Shown here: piece by piece, positions 1 through 6,964 of the stretch
How the letters are laid out: every line of letters starts with the position of its first letter
Position numbering within the stretch: the stretch's first letter is position 1
DNA from: CAZMVY01 sp964569765
GTDB lineage: Bacteria > Planctomycetota > Phycisphaerae > UBA1845 > PWPN01
Reading direction: 5' to 3'
Length of the DNA: 10,641 nt
Assembly: GCA_964569765.1 (NCBI GenBank)
Contig: CAZMVY010000178.1
Span: forward strand, 1-10,641
Notes under the pieces: model-generated
What the model was told of the DNA's origin: nothing
Seen by the model: the letters and a program-made list of their open reading frames with translations, nothing else
The model's database searches: none
Translations under genes and position numbers: made by a program

Positions 1-352
1 TCGAGTCCCAGAGACAGAACCCCTCATGGTGCTTCGTCGTGATGACGAAGTAGCGCATACCGGCCTGCTTCGCGGCCCGCGCCCACTCCCTCGGGTTGTA
101 GAGATCGGGGTCGAAGTGCTCGAAGTACTTCCGGTAGGCGTCGTTCGGCATCTTCTCGTAGTTCTTCACCCATTCGTGCCGGGCGGCCAGGGAGTACGTT
201 CCCCAGTGGATGAACATGCCGAACCGCGCCTCCTGCCACCATTGCAGTCGCGGGTCCGACAGCTTCGGCGAATTCTCCGCCGTCTCTGCCGCCGGCGCCA
301 CAGCCGGAAGAATCAGACACGTGAGGATTCCGTAGAGCCTGCACATGGTCAT
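1..352 (-). CDS. Alpha-L-fucosidase, GH29 family, N-terminal part only (cut by window edge)
   Basis: The first 117 residues of a secreted retaining alpha-L-fucosidase, which removes terminal fucose from glycans. A signal peptide (about residues 1-22, ending APA/A) is followed by the hallmark GH29 N-terminal barrel segments: WWQEARFGMFIHWG, then the NPREWARAAKQAGMRYFV block, and TTKHHEGFCLWDS at the very edge. The catalytic nucleophile Asp of GH29 lies further on, outside the window, so activity cannot be judged. The start at 352 is supported by AAAGGA (360-365) seven nt upstream; a second ATG lies at 346. The start overlaps the stop of the preceding gene by 4 nt (ATGA, 349-352), implying translational coupling with the BNR_4 protein and a shared substrate. 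Family assignment is confident from the motifs; the natural glycan is unknown. Confidence 0.92.
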   Translation of the reverse strand, partial: MTMCRLYGILTCLILPAVAPAAETAENSPKLSDPRLQWWQEARFGMFIHWGTYSLAARHEWVKNYEKMPNDAYRKYFEHFDPDLYNPREWARAAKQAGMRYFVITTKHHEGFCLWDS

Positions 353-1896
353 GAGCCGGTCCTTTCCGTTGTGGGGGCCCGCGTCGCGGGCGCCCGGGGT
401 TCCAGTGGTTCGGGTCTCTCGAATTCCGCCGTCATCTTCACGGGCAGGCGGAAGACGTCGCCGTCTCTGTTGCAGAAGTAGAGCCGCGAGTCCGACGGCC
501 GGCGCCCGTGACCGTCAGCCCAGAAGGCGTAGAAATCGCTGTGCGCGTTCACCGGCCGGCCGACGTACGTGTGGTTGTACTCGCTTCCGGCCGTCATCTG
601 TCGCGCCATCGTCCAGTGCTTTCCCTGATCGCGGCTTATCCACATGGCGACCTCGCCGCCGGGGTTGTAGGGTTGCGGACCGGTCTGCGTCGGACCGATG
701 ATCCGCCACAGATCCCGCGCCTCGACATAGAGCGAGCCCGTATCGTAGTTGTTATCGGAGATGATGTCGCCGCCGTGAATCTCCCACGTCGTGCCGGTCC
801 AGTGGGCGGTGGTCCAGGTGCGGGGCATGTTCTTCGGGCCCGACTCGTAGCCCTTGCTCGTTGTGTAGAGAATGACCGGGCGGCCGTCGTCGTCGCTCGT
901 GATGTCCTGAATGTACACGAGGAGCTTCTCGCTCTCGTAGTCATGCACGAGGGCGGGGTTCATCACGTCCCGCAGCGGAAGGGAGAGCGTGCGGCCGTCG
1001 GCCGTCTTCCATGTGCGGCCGAAGTCGTCGGACTCCATGTAGTAGAGGTTGGTGCGGTGGTTGAGACCCTTGCCGTTGGGGTGGTACATGAAGCTCGTGC
1101 CGATGCGGCCGGGGCTCATCGGCCGGCTCACCTGGTAATGGCCCTCGTGAATGCTGGAGAGCAGGCGGCGTTCGGACCAGTTTACGCCATCGGGGCTGGT
1201 CATCATGCAGATCGTCCGGCCGGGGTTGTAGTAGGTGTGTAAGAACAGAAAGCCCTTGCCCGGCACGTGCCACGGCTGCGGGTAGGAGAAGTTTCCCGTC
1301 CAGACGAGCTCGAACACATCGACCGAGTACGGCCGCGTGCTTCGCGAGATGTACGACGGCCGGCTGCGTCCGTGGCTGCTGGAGAAGATCCAGATGTAGC
1401 CCTTGTCGTCGATGTTGAGGACGGGGTTGTCATGGGCGTCGCTGGTGTTCTTGTCGAGGAGCAGGGTCGGGCGCGGAACCATTCCCGTGCGGTGATCGTA
1501 ATACGAGACCATGTGAACGAGGTGTGTCTGGCTGTCCCGAGTCGTGCCGCCGTAGGTGAAGAAGGTCTTGTTGACCTCGGGGGCATACCAGGCAAGGGGA
1601 ATATGGTTCGCGCAGTACGTGCCCAGGCCGCCGCTGTACTTATAGACGTACTCGTCGTGCGACGGCTGGTTCATGTACCAGATGCCGCGATAGCCGTCGT
1701 CCTTCCCGTTGATCAGGACGCGGGCCGCACGCTCTGTCGTTGGGGCAGCATCGGCAGGGGCTGCGGCGATCGGGTTCGGCCGAGCCGCTTTTGCGCGGGG
1801 CGAATCGGCCGCGAAGAGGCCCGACGCCGGGAACGCGGCGGCGAGCGTCGCGACGACGGCACGCCATACACGGAAACCGGCTCTCATCATACGCAT
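349..1896 (-). CDS. Secreted BNR_4 beta-propeller protein, putative ulvan-lyase-like (PL24/PL25-type) polysaccharide lyase
   Basis: A secreted protein of 515 aa. A signal peptide (about 1-29, GLFA/AD) and an Ala/Pro-rich linker precede a BNR_4-type propeller. The block DDGYRGIWYMNQ (67-78), the YKYSGGLGTYCANHIP segment (85-100) and VNKTFFTYGG (108-117) are typical of this family, which includes ulvan lyases. Three Asp-box motifs are visible: SPDGVNW (234-240), SDDFGRTW (289-296) and SRDQGKHW (421-428). His155 (AHDNP) and His175 (SSHGRSR) are candidate catalytic histidines; no assignment can be proven here. Ulvan lyases cut sulfated rhamnose-uronate chains by beta-elimination, but many BNR_4 proteins are untested, so the substrate is inference. 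AGGGAAG (1897-1903) directly abuts ATG 1896, so the in-frame ATG at 1890 (six nt away) may be the real start. The stop overlaps the GH29 start. Confidence 0.8.
   Translation of the reverse strand: MRMMRAGFRVWRAVVATLAAAFPASGLFAADSPRAKAARPNPIAAAPADAAPTTERAARVLINGKDDGYRGIWYMNQPSHDEYVYKYSGGLGTYCANHIPLAWYAPEVNKTFFTYGGTTRDSQTHLVHMVSYYDHRTGMVPRPTLLLDKNTSDAHDNPVLNIDDKGYIWIFSSSHGRSRPSYISRSTRPYSVDVFELVWTGNFSYPQPWHVPGKGFLFLHTYYNPGRTICMMTSPDGVNWSERRLLSSIHEGHYQVSRPMSPGRIGTSFMYHPNGKGLNHRTNLYYMESDDFGRTWKTADGRTLSLPLRDVMNPALVHDYESEKLLVYIQDITSDDDGRPVILYTTSKGYESGPKNMPRTWTTAHWTGTTWEIHGGDIISDNNYDTGSLYVEARDLWRIIGPTQTGPQPYNPGGEVAMWISRDQGKHWTMARQMTAGSEYNHTYVGRPVNAHSDFYAFWADGHGRRPSDSRLYFCNRDGDVFRLPVKMTAEFERPEPLEPRAPATRAPTTERTGS
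360..365 (-). promoter_or_regulatory. Shine-Dalgarno of the fucosidase gene inside the upstream gene
   Basis: AAAGGA reads 5'-3' on the minus strand, seven nt before the ATG at 352. It lies in the last codons of the BNR_4 gene and fixes the fucosidase start at 352 rather than at the second ATG (346). Confidence 0.6.
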
Positions 1897-2039
1897 CTTC
1901 CCTGTCGTGTTGCACGCGGCGCTCGCGCCGAGGTTCCGCGGCTGGTGGCGTCAGGGTTGCCGGACGGGCAACGCCTCCGTGCGGAACGTCGACCGGCACG
2001 CGGTATCATGCGCGCCGCCGGCTCGGACCGTTTCACGGG

Positions 2040-2069
2040 AGTATGTCCCCGGGATCGTGCAATAGTCAA
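2040..2069 (-). promoter_or_regulatory. Candidate sigma-70-type promoter for the BNR_4/fucosidase pair
   Basis: On the minus strand, TTGACT (2064-2069) and CATACT (2040-2045) are separated by 18 nt. This matches five and four of six consensus bases. It would give a leader of about 140 nt ahead of the ATG at 1896. Found by eye only. Confidence 0.3.
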
Positions 2070-2232
2070 GGGAGCTGTTTGTTTCCTCCAGCGCTCGGCG
2101 GCGCGGCCGCTGCCTCCTGCGACGTCCGCATTCGGGACGGCATGATCTACGAGGGTTGTGCTGGCGAGATTGTTTGCGGCGCGACCGGCACTCAGCGAGG
2201 CGCCCGCGGTCCTCGTGTTGGCGAACCGGGGG

Positions 2233-2261
2233 TTTACTCCGCCCGCTCCATGCCGTAGAAA
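2233..2261 (+). promoter_or_regulatory. Candidate sigma-70-type promoter for the 693-aa secreted protein gene
   Basis: TTTACT (2233-2238) and TAGAAA (2256-2261) are separated by exactly 17 nt, each matching four of six consensus bases. Transcription would begin near 2268, about 32 nt before the ATG at 2300. Confidence 0.42.
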
Positions 2262-2287
2262 AGCCCTGCGCAGGTTACCCATTGCTC

Positions 2288-2292
2288 AGGAG
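2288..2292 (+). promoter_or_regulatory. Ribosome binding site that fixes the start at 2300
   Basis: AGGAG lies seven nt before the ATG at 2300. The reading frame is open further upstream to an ATG at 2156, but that ATG has no such site and would bury the signal peptide about 48 residues inside the protein. Confidence 0.7.
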
Positions 2293-2299
2293 TGGTGAT

Positions 2300-4381
2300 A
2301 TGAAACGTACGCCGTGTGGATGCTTTGTGGGACTCCTTGCCATATGGTTCGCGATGATCGCGGGCGGCGCCGCGTTGGCGGCGGAAGCACCGCCGGGTGT
2401 CGGCGGAGAGTATCGCGCCGATGTCTCGTTTCCCGAGTTCATGCCGATGTGGCGGGAGGGCTGGGCGTGGAAGGACGAAAACGGCGAACGCGTCCGGTAC
2501 GCGCACGACGGCATGCCGCTCGGTGGGTACGTTTTTGCCTGCTTCCGCAACGGCGGGAACGGGGCCCTGGCCGTGAGCGATGTGCTGCTCGAGGGCGTGA
2601 GCCTTGCGCAGGGGATCGCGCCCGAGCATGAACCCACCGGCAAGGGTGACGACAAATACCCGTCGAGCCTCCGGTTTTCGAAGCTGCCGGCGGAACAGAT
2701 CGACAAACTCGTAGCGGCGGGCGAGCCCGTATGGTGGAAGGTCGAGCCGATGGTTGTCCCACCGGGCGGATACGGACAGGTGACCATCCGGCTGCGTCGG
2801 CAGCCCAGGGCGGAGACACTGACCGTCGCCGTGCCCTCGTTGGCGGAACGGGACGGGAAGATCGAGATTCGGGTGGCCGAGAGACGTCCGCAGTTCTTCA
2901 GTATCAACTTCAGCCCCGACTTCGCTGCGGCCTATGCGTACCTGCGTCACCCGAGCGGTACGGGCGTCAGGCCACGGCGGGTCCTGGTGGACGGTCGAGA
3001 CGTGACGGAACGATGCACGATCGTCGCCGACGAGGCGGTCGATACCGTGCCGGTGATCATCCGGCCTGCGTCGGCGTTCAAGGAGGGCACATGGTACTCG
3101 TTTGAGGCCGTCTATGCGGACGGCGCGCCCGCGCGCGTCTGCATCGGTGCCTGGCAGCCGGGCTTTGTGTACGGCATATGGGGCTACTCAAAGGTAGGCA
3201 AGACCGACGACGATAACCGCCGGTTCTTTCTGGAGGACATGCGGCTTCACAACATCAACACGCTGATGTACTCCATCCCCGGCGAGGTGCGGAAGTTTCT
3301 GCGGACGAAGGAGGGGCAGGAGTATTCGAAGCGGACCGGCATCCGCGCGATGACGAACGGGCCGGGCGACGCCGTCAATCCGCCGTTCTACTACCTGCCC
3401 GACGAGCCGGATGCGAACGACTTCGCGAGCAAGGGGCTCGATCCATACAAGCGCGTCGGCAGCCTGGCGCAGTGGCTCGTCGCGCGGGCAAACGCCTTCC
3501 GGCAGAAGGAGCCGGGTACGCCGGTCCTGCTCACGACGGACAACACGTTCAAGCCGGAGAACTGGTACACCTATGCGCAGTTGCCGGATCTGCCTTGCGC
3601 GGATCCCTACTACCAGGAGTCGGTGCAGAGCGTGTGGGCCTGCGATCCGGGGAATCTCGGGGCGTACGTCAAGCCGACGTATGTGTACGGCGTGGGGACG
3701 ATCTACCAGTCGGCGGCGGCGCCCAAGCCCATGCACCTGATCCTGCATACGTGCCGGATGGACCTGAAGGACTTTCCGTATCGCGCGCCGACGCCCGAGG
3801 AGAAGCGCATCGAGGTGTACTACGCTCTCGCCGCCGGGGCCAAGGCGTTGTCGTACTGGTGGTACACGCCGTTCGGCGAGTACTACGGCTGCGGCGGAAG
3901 CGACCGGGCGTCCAGGGTTCTCTGGAAGGAGCTCGGTCTGATCGGCGCGGAGGTTCGTTCGGCGGAGGCGGCGATCGTTCGCAGTTGCCCGGCCGCGGTT
4001 CCCGTCAAGGGCCCGCGGACGCTGTGGATGCGTTCGCTGCTGGTGGGCGACGACGCGATGGCGCTGCTGATCGTCAATGACAACTTCGCCTCGGACCGGG
4101 TCGGGACGGTGGTCCGGCCGCTGGAGAAGGCGCGGATCCAAGTGCGTCCGCCGTCGTGGCTCAGGTGCGGCGACGTCTTTGAGCTCACGCCCGAGGGAAC
4201 GCGTGACGTAAAGTGGCAGGCGGACCGAGGCGGCCTGACGCTGGACCTCGGTACGGTTCGGTTGACACGCTTCCTGCTGATTTCAAGGACGGCCGACCTG
4301 CGCCACGATGTGCAGAAGCACTATGAGGCGTGCTTTGCCGCGAACGTCAAGGCGCTGTTGAGCGAGGCGGCGGGGGAGTAG
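2300..4381 (+). CDS. Secreted protein of unrecognised family, possibly glycoside-hydrolase-like TIM barrel
   Basis: A protein of 693 aa, probably exported by Sec: positive N-terminus, hydrophobic stretch about 9-27, likely cleavage near ALA/A (27/28). I cannot assign a family. The N-terminal half (about 30-290) looks beta-rich, like accessory sandwich domains. The central and later part resembles barrel-type glycosidases: LPDEPD (366-371) has the Asp-Glu-Pro arrangement seen at strand ends in DUF4091-like proteins, and aromatic-rich SYWWYTPFGEYYG (518-530) could line a sugar site. Candidate acids are D368, E369 and E527, an inference only. It is divergent from the lyase and fucosidase genes, suggesting action on the same material. 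Start chosen from AGGAG at 2288-2292 and the signal peptide. The end is followed by convergent genes, so it is probably monocistronic. Confidence 0.78.
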   Translation: MKRTPCGCFVGLLAIWFAMIAGGAALAAEAPPGVGGEYRADVSFPEFMPMWREGWAWKDENGERVRYAHDGMPLGGYVFACFRNGGNGALAVSDVLLEGVSLAQGIAPEHEPTGKGDDKYPSSLRFSKLPAEQIDKLVAAGEPVWWKVEPMVVPPGGYGQVTIRLRRQPRAETLTVAVPSLAERDGKIEIRVAERRPQFFSINFSPDFAAAYAYLRHPSGTGVRPRRVLVDGRDVTERCTIVADEAVDTVPVIIRPASAFKEGTWYSFEAVYADGAPARVCIGAWQPGFVYGIWGYSKVGKTDDDNRRFFLEDMRLHNINTLMYSIPGEVRKFLRTKEGQEYSKRTGIRAMTNGPGDAVNPPFYYLPDEPDANDFASKGLDPYKRVGSLAQWLVARANAFRQKEPGTPVLLTTDNTFKPENWYTYAQLPDLPCADPYYQESVQSVWACDPGNLGAYVKPTYVYGVGTIYQSAAAPKPMHLILHTCRMDLKDFPYRAPTPEEKRIEVYYALAAGAKALSYWWYTPFGEYYGCGGSDRASRVLWKELGLIGAEVRSAEAAIVRSCPAAVPVKGPRTLWMRSLLVGDDAMALLIVNDNFASDRVGTVVRPLEKARIQVRPPSWLRCGDVFELTPEGTRDVKWQADRGGLTLDLGTVRLTRFLLISRTADLRHDVQKHYEACFAANVKALLSEAAGE

Positions 4382-4487
4382 GGCCGGGTCGGGCGCGACG
4401 GAGACCGAGGTACGCGACCCTCGCCGCCGCCTCCTCCGGGGCTCGGCGGTGCGGCGGGACGGCACAGCCGGGATGAAAAGGGGAATA

Positions 4488-4517
4488 GCCGTCGGCAGGT
4501 GCGCGCCTGGGAACGGC
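4488..4517 (-). terminator. Possible terminator hairpin after the Gfo/Idh/MocA gene
   Basis: GCCGT/ACGGC and CAGG/CCTG pair around a symmetric 3-nt internal loop with a TGCGCG apical loop. On the minus strand it lies about 12 nt beyond the stop at 4529 and is followed by TATTCCCCTTTTC, a weak pyrimidine tract. The interrupted stem makes this tentative. The rest of 4382-4528 is GC-rich, with no gene. Confidence 0.3.
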
Positions 4518-4528
4518 GTTTGCCGGCG

Positions 4529-5847
4529 TCACTCCATCATCCTGGTTACGCCCGGGATCGGCAGGGGGTAGTTACCGGTCTTGTCGGGTTTCGTCGGCGG
4601 TTCCATTTCAAGTGTGACGTCTTCGGGCAGCGGTCCGAAGTGGAAGCGGGACTTCCAGACGCCGTCCCACGTGTGGGGCTTGCCGTCGTAGCAGACAAGC
4701 TGGCCGAGGACGGTAATCATGGTGCTGTTGTACATGTGGTAGCCGCTGTTGATCGGCTTGCCGTTGCGGACGGCGTCGATGAGGGCCTTCTGCTCCACCT
4801 CGCAGGGGTTGGGGACTTCCTTGTCGTACTTCCACTTCGTCTCGCCGTCGATACGGCACTCGGCCAGATTGCACATGCCCTTGGTGCCGAAGAAGACGTC
4901 GCTGTAATTGTGGTACGTGTTGGCCTGCGTGCGGGCGAGGGCGTAGACACGGGTGCCGCCGGCGTATTCGTAGACGACCGTGTGATGGTCGAACATGTCG
5001 CCGTACTGCTCGCCGAAGGAGGCGGACCGGCCCGCCAGTCCCCACGCGGTCGTAGGCAACTGCTCCTTGAGGACCCACGAGGCGCGGTCCATGTTGTGCA
5101 CGAGCGACTGGGGCACGTCGTCGCCGGAGAGCCAGCAGAAGTGGTACCAGTTGCGGAAGTGGTATTCCAACTCGGTCCACTTCGGGTCGCGCGGCACGAC
5201 CACGTACGGCGCCCGCAGGAACATGCACTGCGCGGAGACGATCTCGCCGATGGCGCCGTCGTGGATGCGCTTGACGGTTTCCTGGTAGCCGGCGTGCCAG
5301 CGGCTCTGGAGGCCGGAAAGGAGGCTCAGGCCTTTCTCCTTCGCCAGCTCGCAGACAGCCTTCATTCGCTTGACGCCGACGGGGTCGATGCCGTGCGGCT
5401 TCTCCACGAAGACGTGCTTGCCGGCGCGGATGGCCGCCTCGGCATACATCGGGTGGAACTTCGAGGCGCAGGCGATCAGCACGACGTCAACGGAGTCGAT
5501 GACCTTCCGGTAGCCGTCGAGACCGGGGAAGCAGTGGTCGTCGTCGACCTTGACCTGGTCTCGATACTTCTGGCGAAGGTGGTTGCGGCTGTTCTCGATC
5601 TTGTCGCGGAAGACATCGCACATCGCGACGAGCTTGACGTAAGGGCCGGCCATCATGCTTTCGGCGGCGGCGGCGGTGCAGCGACCGCCGCAGCCGATCA
5701 TGCCGATGCGGATGGTTTCGTTGCCGGCCGCGTGGGCGTTTCGGGCGATGCCCAGCGTGCGGCGCCGGCCATGCCGGCCGCGGAGAGCCGGAGGAACTCG
5801 CGTCGAGGGGGTGATAAGGCGTCTGTTTTTGCGTTCGTCTGGGACAT
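4529..5847 (-). CDS. Tat-exported Gfo/Idh/MocA-family oxidoreductase, apparent frameshift in signal peptide
   Basis: An NAD(P)-dependent sugar oxidoreductase-like protein of about 439 aa after correcting one base. The start at 5847 has AAGGAG (5858-5863) ten nt upstream and opens with a twin-arginine signal (RREFLRL, residues 15-21). After codon 29 (near 5758-5762) one base is missing, and the body resumes in another frame as TLGIARNAHAAGNETIRIG. The body (uninterrupted 4529-5701) has the nucleotide-binding GMIGCGGR (49-56), EKP (149-151), typically involved in cofactor and substrate binding, and VHNMDRASW (H251, D254, W258). Tat export of cofactor-loaded members is common in planctomycetes. 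It is the last gene of the hisF operon. Without correction the first frame stops after about 49 codons. The break is either an assembly error or a real disabling mutation. Confidence 0.85.
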
Positions 5848-5872
5848 GGCGGCGTCACTCCTTTCCGGGCGC
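5742..5872 (-). repeat. Direct repeat, copy 2: gene start with its upstream junction
   Basis: This stretch matches 5929-6060 in the same orientation. It covers the Tat signal codons, the ATG, the Shine-Dalgarno and the end of the preceding reading frame. GCGCCCGGAAAGGAGT is identical in both copies, and most of the REFLRLSAAGMAG codons are identical. Copy 2 has one base fewer than copy 1 between the MAG codons and the CTG codon. It reads as a tandem paralog start rather than a mobile element. Confidence 0.75.
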
Positions 5873-5918
5873 GCCGGAGACGTTGCGGTGGACGCTGGAT
5901 GCCTGGCCGGCCAATCCG
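5855..5918 (-). CDS. Possible C-terminal tail of the gene lost in the assembly gap
   Basis: One minus-strand frame leaving the gap reads GLAGQASSVHRNVSGAPGKE then TGA (5855-5857). The last six residues, GAPGKE, equal the last six of the HisF-like protein, because both ends contain the same Shine-Dalgarno-bearing junction. If the gap contains a full gene, this is probably its end. The fragment is too short to identify, and the other two frames also stay open. Confidence 0.35.
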
Positions 5919-5928
5919 NNNNNNNNNN
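5919..5928. other. Assembly gap (10 Ns)
   Basis: Ten Ns, a conventional scaffold placeholder whose true length is unknown. It sits between two similar gene starts, so a whole gene of roughly 1.2 kb may be missing. Confidence 0.98.
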
Positions 5929-6035
5929 CGGACAATGCCCAGCGCGGCCGTGCCGGCCATGCCGGCAGCGGAGAGCCGGAGGAACTCACGCCGCGTGGTG
6001 GGGAGCGATTCCGTCTTCGGTTGCGTTGGAGACAT
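5929..6035 (-). CDS. Start of a second Tat-exported protein, probably a Gfo/Idh/MocA paralog (rest lost in gap)
   Basis: Thirty-five full codons remain, from the ATG at 6035 to the gap. They encode a twin-arginine signal, TRRREFLRLSAAGMAG-like (TTRREFLRL, residues about 13-21) and then TAALGIV, closely similar to the start of the oxidoreductase at 5847. AAGGAG (6046-6051) lies ten nt upstream, within the last codons of the HisF-like gene, and the intergenic distance is only 7 nt, so the two are cotranscribed and probably coupled. The paralog call rests on signal-peptide similarity and operon position; other Tat-exported families could share such a start. In this copy the signal peptide frame is intact, which makes it a useful reference for the base missing from the other copy. 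Confidence 0.65.
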
Positions 6036-6060
6036 CGTGCGGTTACTCCTTTCCGGGCGC
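5929..6060 (-). repeat. Direct repeat, copy 1: gene start with its upstream junction
   Basis: Partner of 5742-5872. It begins right at the N gap and ends at the GCGCCCGGAAAGGAGT junction inside the end of the HisF-like gene. The repeat unit offset is about 187 bp plus whatever the gap hides. Confidence 0.75.
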
Positions 6061-6822
6061 CCCGCACACGTTGACGCCCCGGTTGCGCAGATAGGCCTTC
6101 AGTTCGGGAATGTCGATGATATGAAAGTGGAACACGGACGCGGCAAGCAGGATGGTGGCGCCCGCCTCCACGGCGTCATAGAAGTGCTCCAGCTTGCCGG
6201 CGCCGCCGGAGGCCACGACCTGGGCGGAGACGGCCTTGACCATCGCGCGGATCACGGGCAGATCGTAGCCGGTGCGGGCCCCGTCGCCGGCCTTGCTCGT
6301 GGGCAGGATCACGCCGACCCCGTAGCCGTCGACCTTCCGGGCCCATTCAATCGCGTCCGTCCCGGTGGCGGTTCGCCCGCCGTCGATGTACACCTCGTAG
6401 CCGGAGGGCATGGCCGGGTTCTGATCCACGTCGATGGCAAGTGTGACCTTGTCGGAGCCGAACTCCTTTACCATCTCGGCAATGATCGCCGGCTGGCGAA
6501 ACGCGGCGCTGCTTACGGAGACCTTGTCCGCTCCGGCATCAAGAACGGCGGCCGCAGAGGCCACGTTGGTGATGCCGCCGCCCACGGTGAAGGGTACCGT
6601 TGCGGCGTCGGCGACGCGACGAACCACATCGAGCATCGTGTGCCTGCCCTCTACGGTGGCGGTGATGTCAAGAAGCGCAAGTTCGTCCGCGCCGGCCCGG
6701 CAGTACGCCATCGCGCACTGCACCGGGTCGCCGGCGTCCTTGATATCGACGAAATGAACGCCCTTGACCACGCGGCCATTCTGCATGTCGAGGCACGGCA
6801 TGATACGGATCGGCGAAGTCAT
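6043..6822 (-). CDS. hisF: Imidazole glycerol phosphate synthase cyclase subunit HisF (divergent)
   Basis: A (beta-alpha)8 cyclase of 259 aa. HisF with HisH makes imidazole glycerol phosphate and AICAR in histidine synthesis. Compared from memory with Thermotoga maritima HisF, the general-acid/base Asp pair is kept (D12 in CLD; D131 in LAID), as are K20, LDITA (51-55), TVGGGI (79-84), ASGGAG (204-209) and AASVFHF (227-233). Gate residues R6, E47 and K100 are kept, but the Glu equivalent to E167 is Val171. The usual SxDRDGT loop reads TSKAGDGAR (175-183), retaining only the last Asp (D180) and Gly. The start at 6822 has GAGGA five nt upstream; an in-frame ATG at 6840 behind GAGGAGG is an alternative. 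No hisH or other his gene is in the window, and the gene heads an operon of sugar oxidoreductases. HisF is likely; a HisF-like paralog with another role is possible. Confidence 0.85.
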   Translation of the reverse strand: MTSPIRIMPCLDMQNGRVVKGVHFVDIKDAGDPVQCAMAYCRAGADELALLDITATVEGRHTMLDVVRRVADAATVPFTVGGGITNVASAAAVLDAGADKVSVSSAAFRQPAIIAEMVKEFGSDKVTLAIDVDQNPAMPSGYEVYIDGGRTATGTDAIEWARKVDGYGVGVILPTSKAGDGARTGYDLPVIRAMVKAVSAQVVASGGAGKLEHFYDAVEAGATILLAASVFHFHIIDIPELKAYLRNRGVNVCGAPGKE

Positions 6823-6929
6823 AACGGTCCTCATCGGCATGATCTGGCACAGGCCTCCTCGAATCCCCTGCGCGAGACCGCCCGCGATGACGTGGACGCG
6901 ACGGCCGGAGAGGATCACTCGTTGGCCGC

Positions 6930-6958
6930 CGTATATCCGCGCGGCGCGGGCGTGTCAA
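6930..6958 (-). promoter_or_regulatory. Strong candidate promoter for the hisF-oxidoreductase operon
   Basis: On the minus strand, a perfect TTGACA (6953-6958) and TATACG (6930-6935) are separated by 17 nt. The predicted start is near 6923, giving a leader of about 100 nt before the ATG at 6822. This is the best sigma-70-like promoter seen in the window. Confidence 0.62.
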
Positions 6959-6964
6959 CGCCAC

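Larger units (their letters stand above)
1897..2299. other. Divergent intergenic region, about 400 bp
   Basis: The spacer between the minus-strand BNR_4 gene and the plus-strand 693-aa protein gene. I see no convincing coding region: reading frames here lack a ribosome site and have the composition of GC-rich chance ORFs. It contains a candidate promoter in each direction (listed separately) and a small perfect hairpin, GTTGCC/GGCAAC with a 5-nt loop, at 1956-1972. The hairpin would fall in the leader of the minus-strand transcript. No repeats or known riboswitch pattern were noticed. Confidence 0.6.

Noticed and set aside
508..1242. Open plus-strand frame of 244 codons opposite the BNR_4 gene
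   Set aside because: Val/Ala/Gly/Arg-rich antisense frame; the minus strand carries Asp-box motifs and a signal peptide, which settle the coding strand.
2156..2299. Upstream ATG extending the 693-aa protein to 741 aa
   Set aside because: No ribosome site, Arg/Cys-rich unlikely sequence, and it would place the signal peptide internally. AGGAG before 2300 is convincing.
3188..4141. Open minus-strand frame of 317 codons opposite the 693-aa protein
   Set aside because: Arg-rich shadow of the plus-strand gene; no ribosome site or recognisable domain.
4385..4420. GGGTCG/CGACCC pairing after the 693-aa gene as its terminator
   Set aside because: The loop is over 20 nt and no T-rich tract follows; not a convincing intrinsic terminator.
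4499..6094. Open plus-strand frame of 531 codons opposite the oxidoreductase
   Set aside because: It is antisense to a clear Gfo/Idh/MocA gene, runs through the N gap and has low-complexity Val/Asp/Ala-rich composition typical of GC-rich shadow frames.
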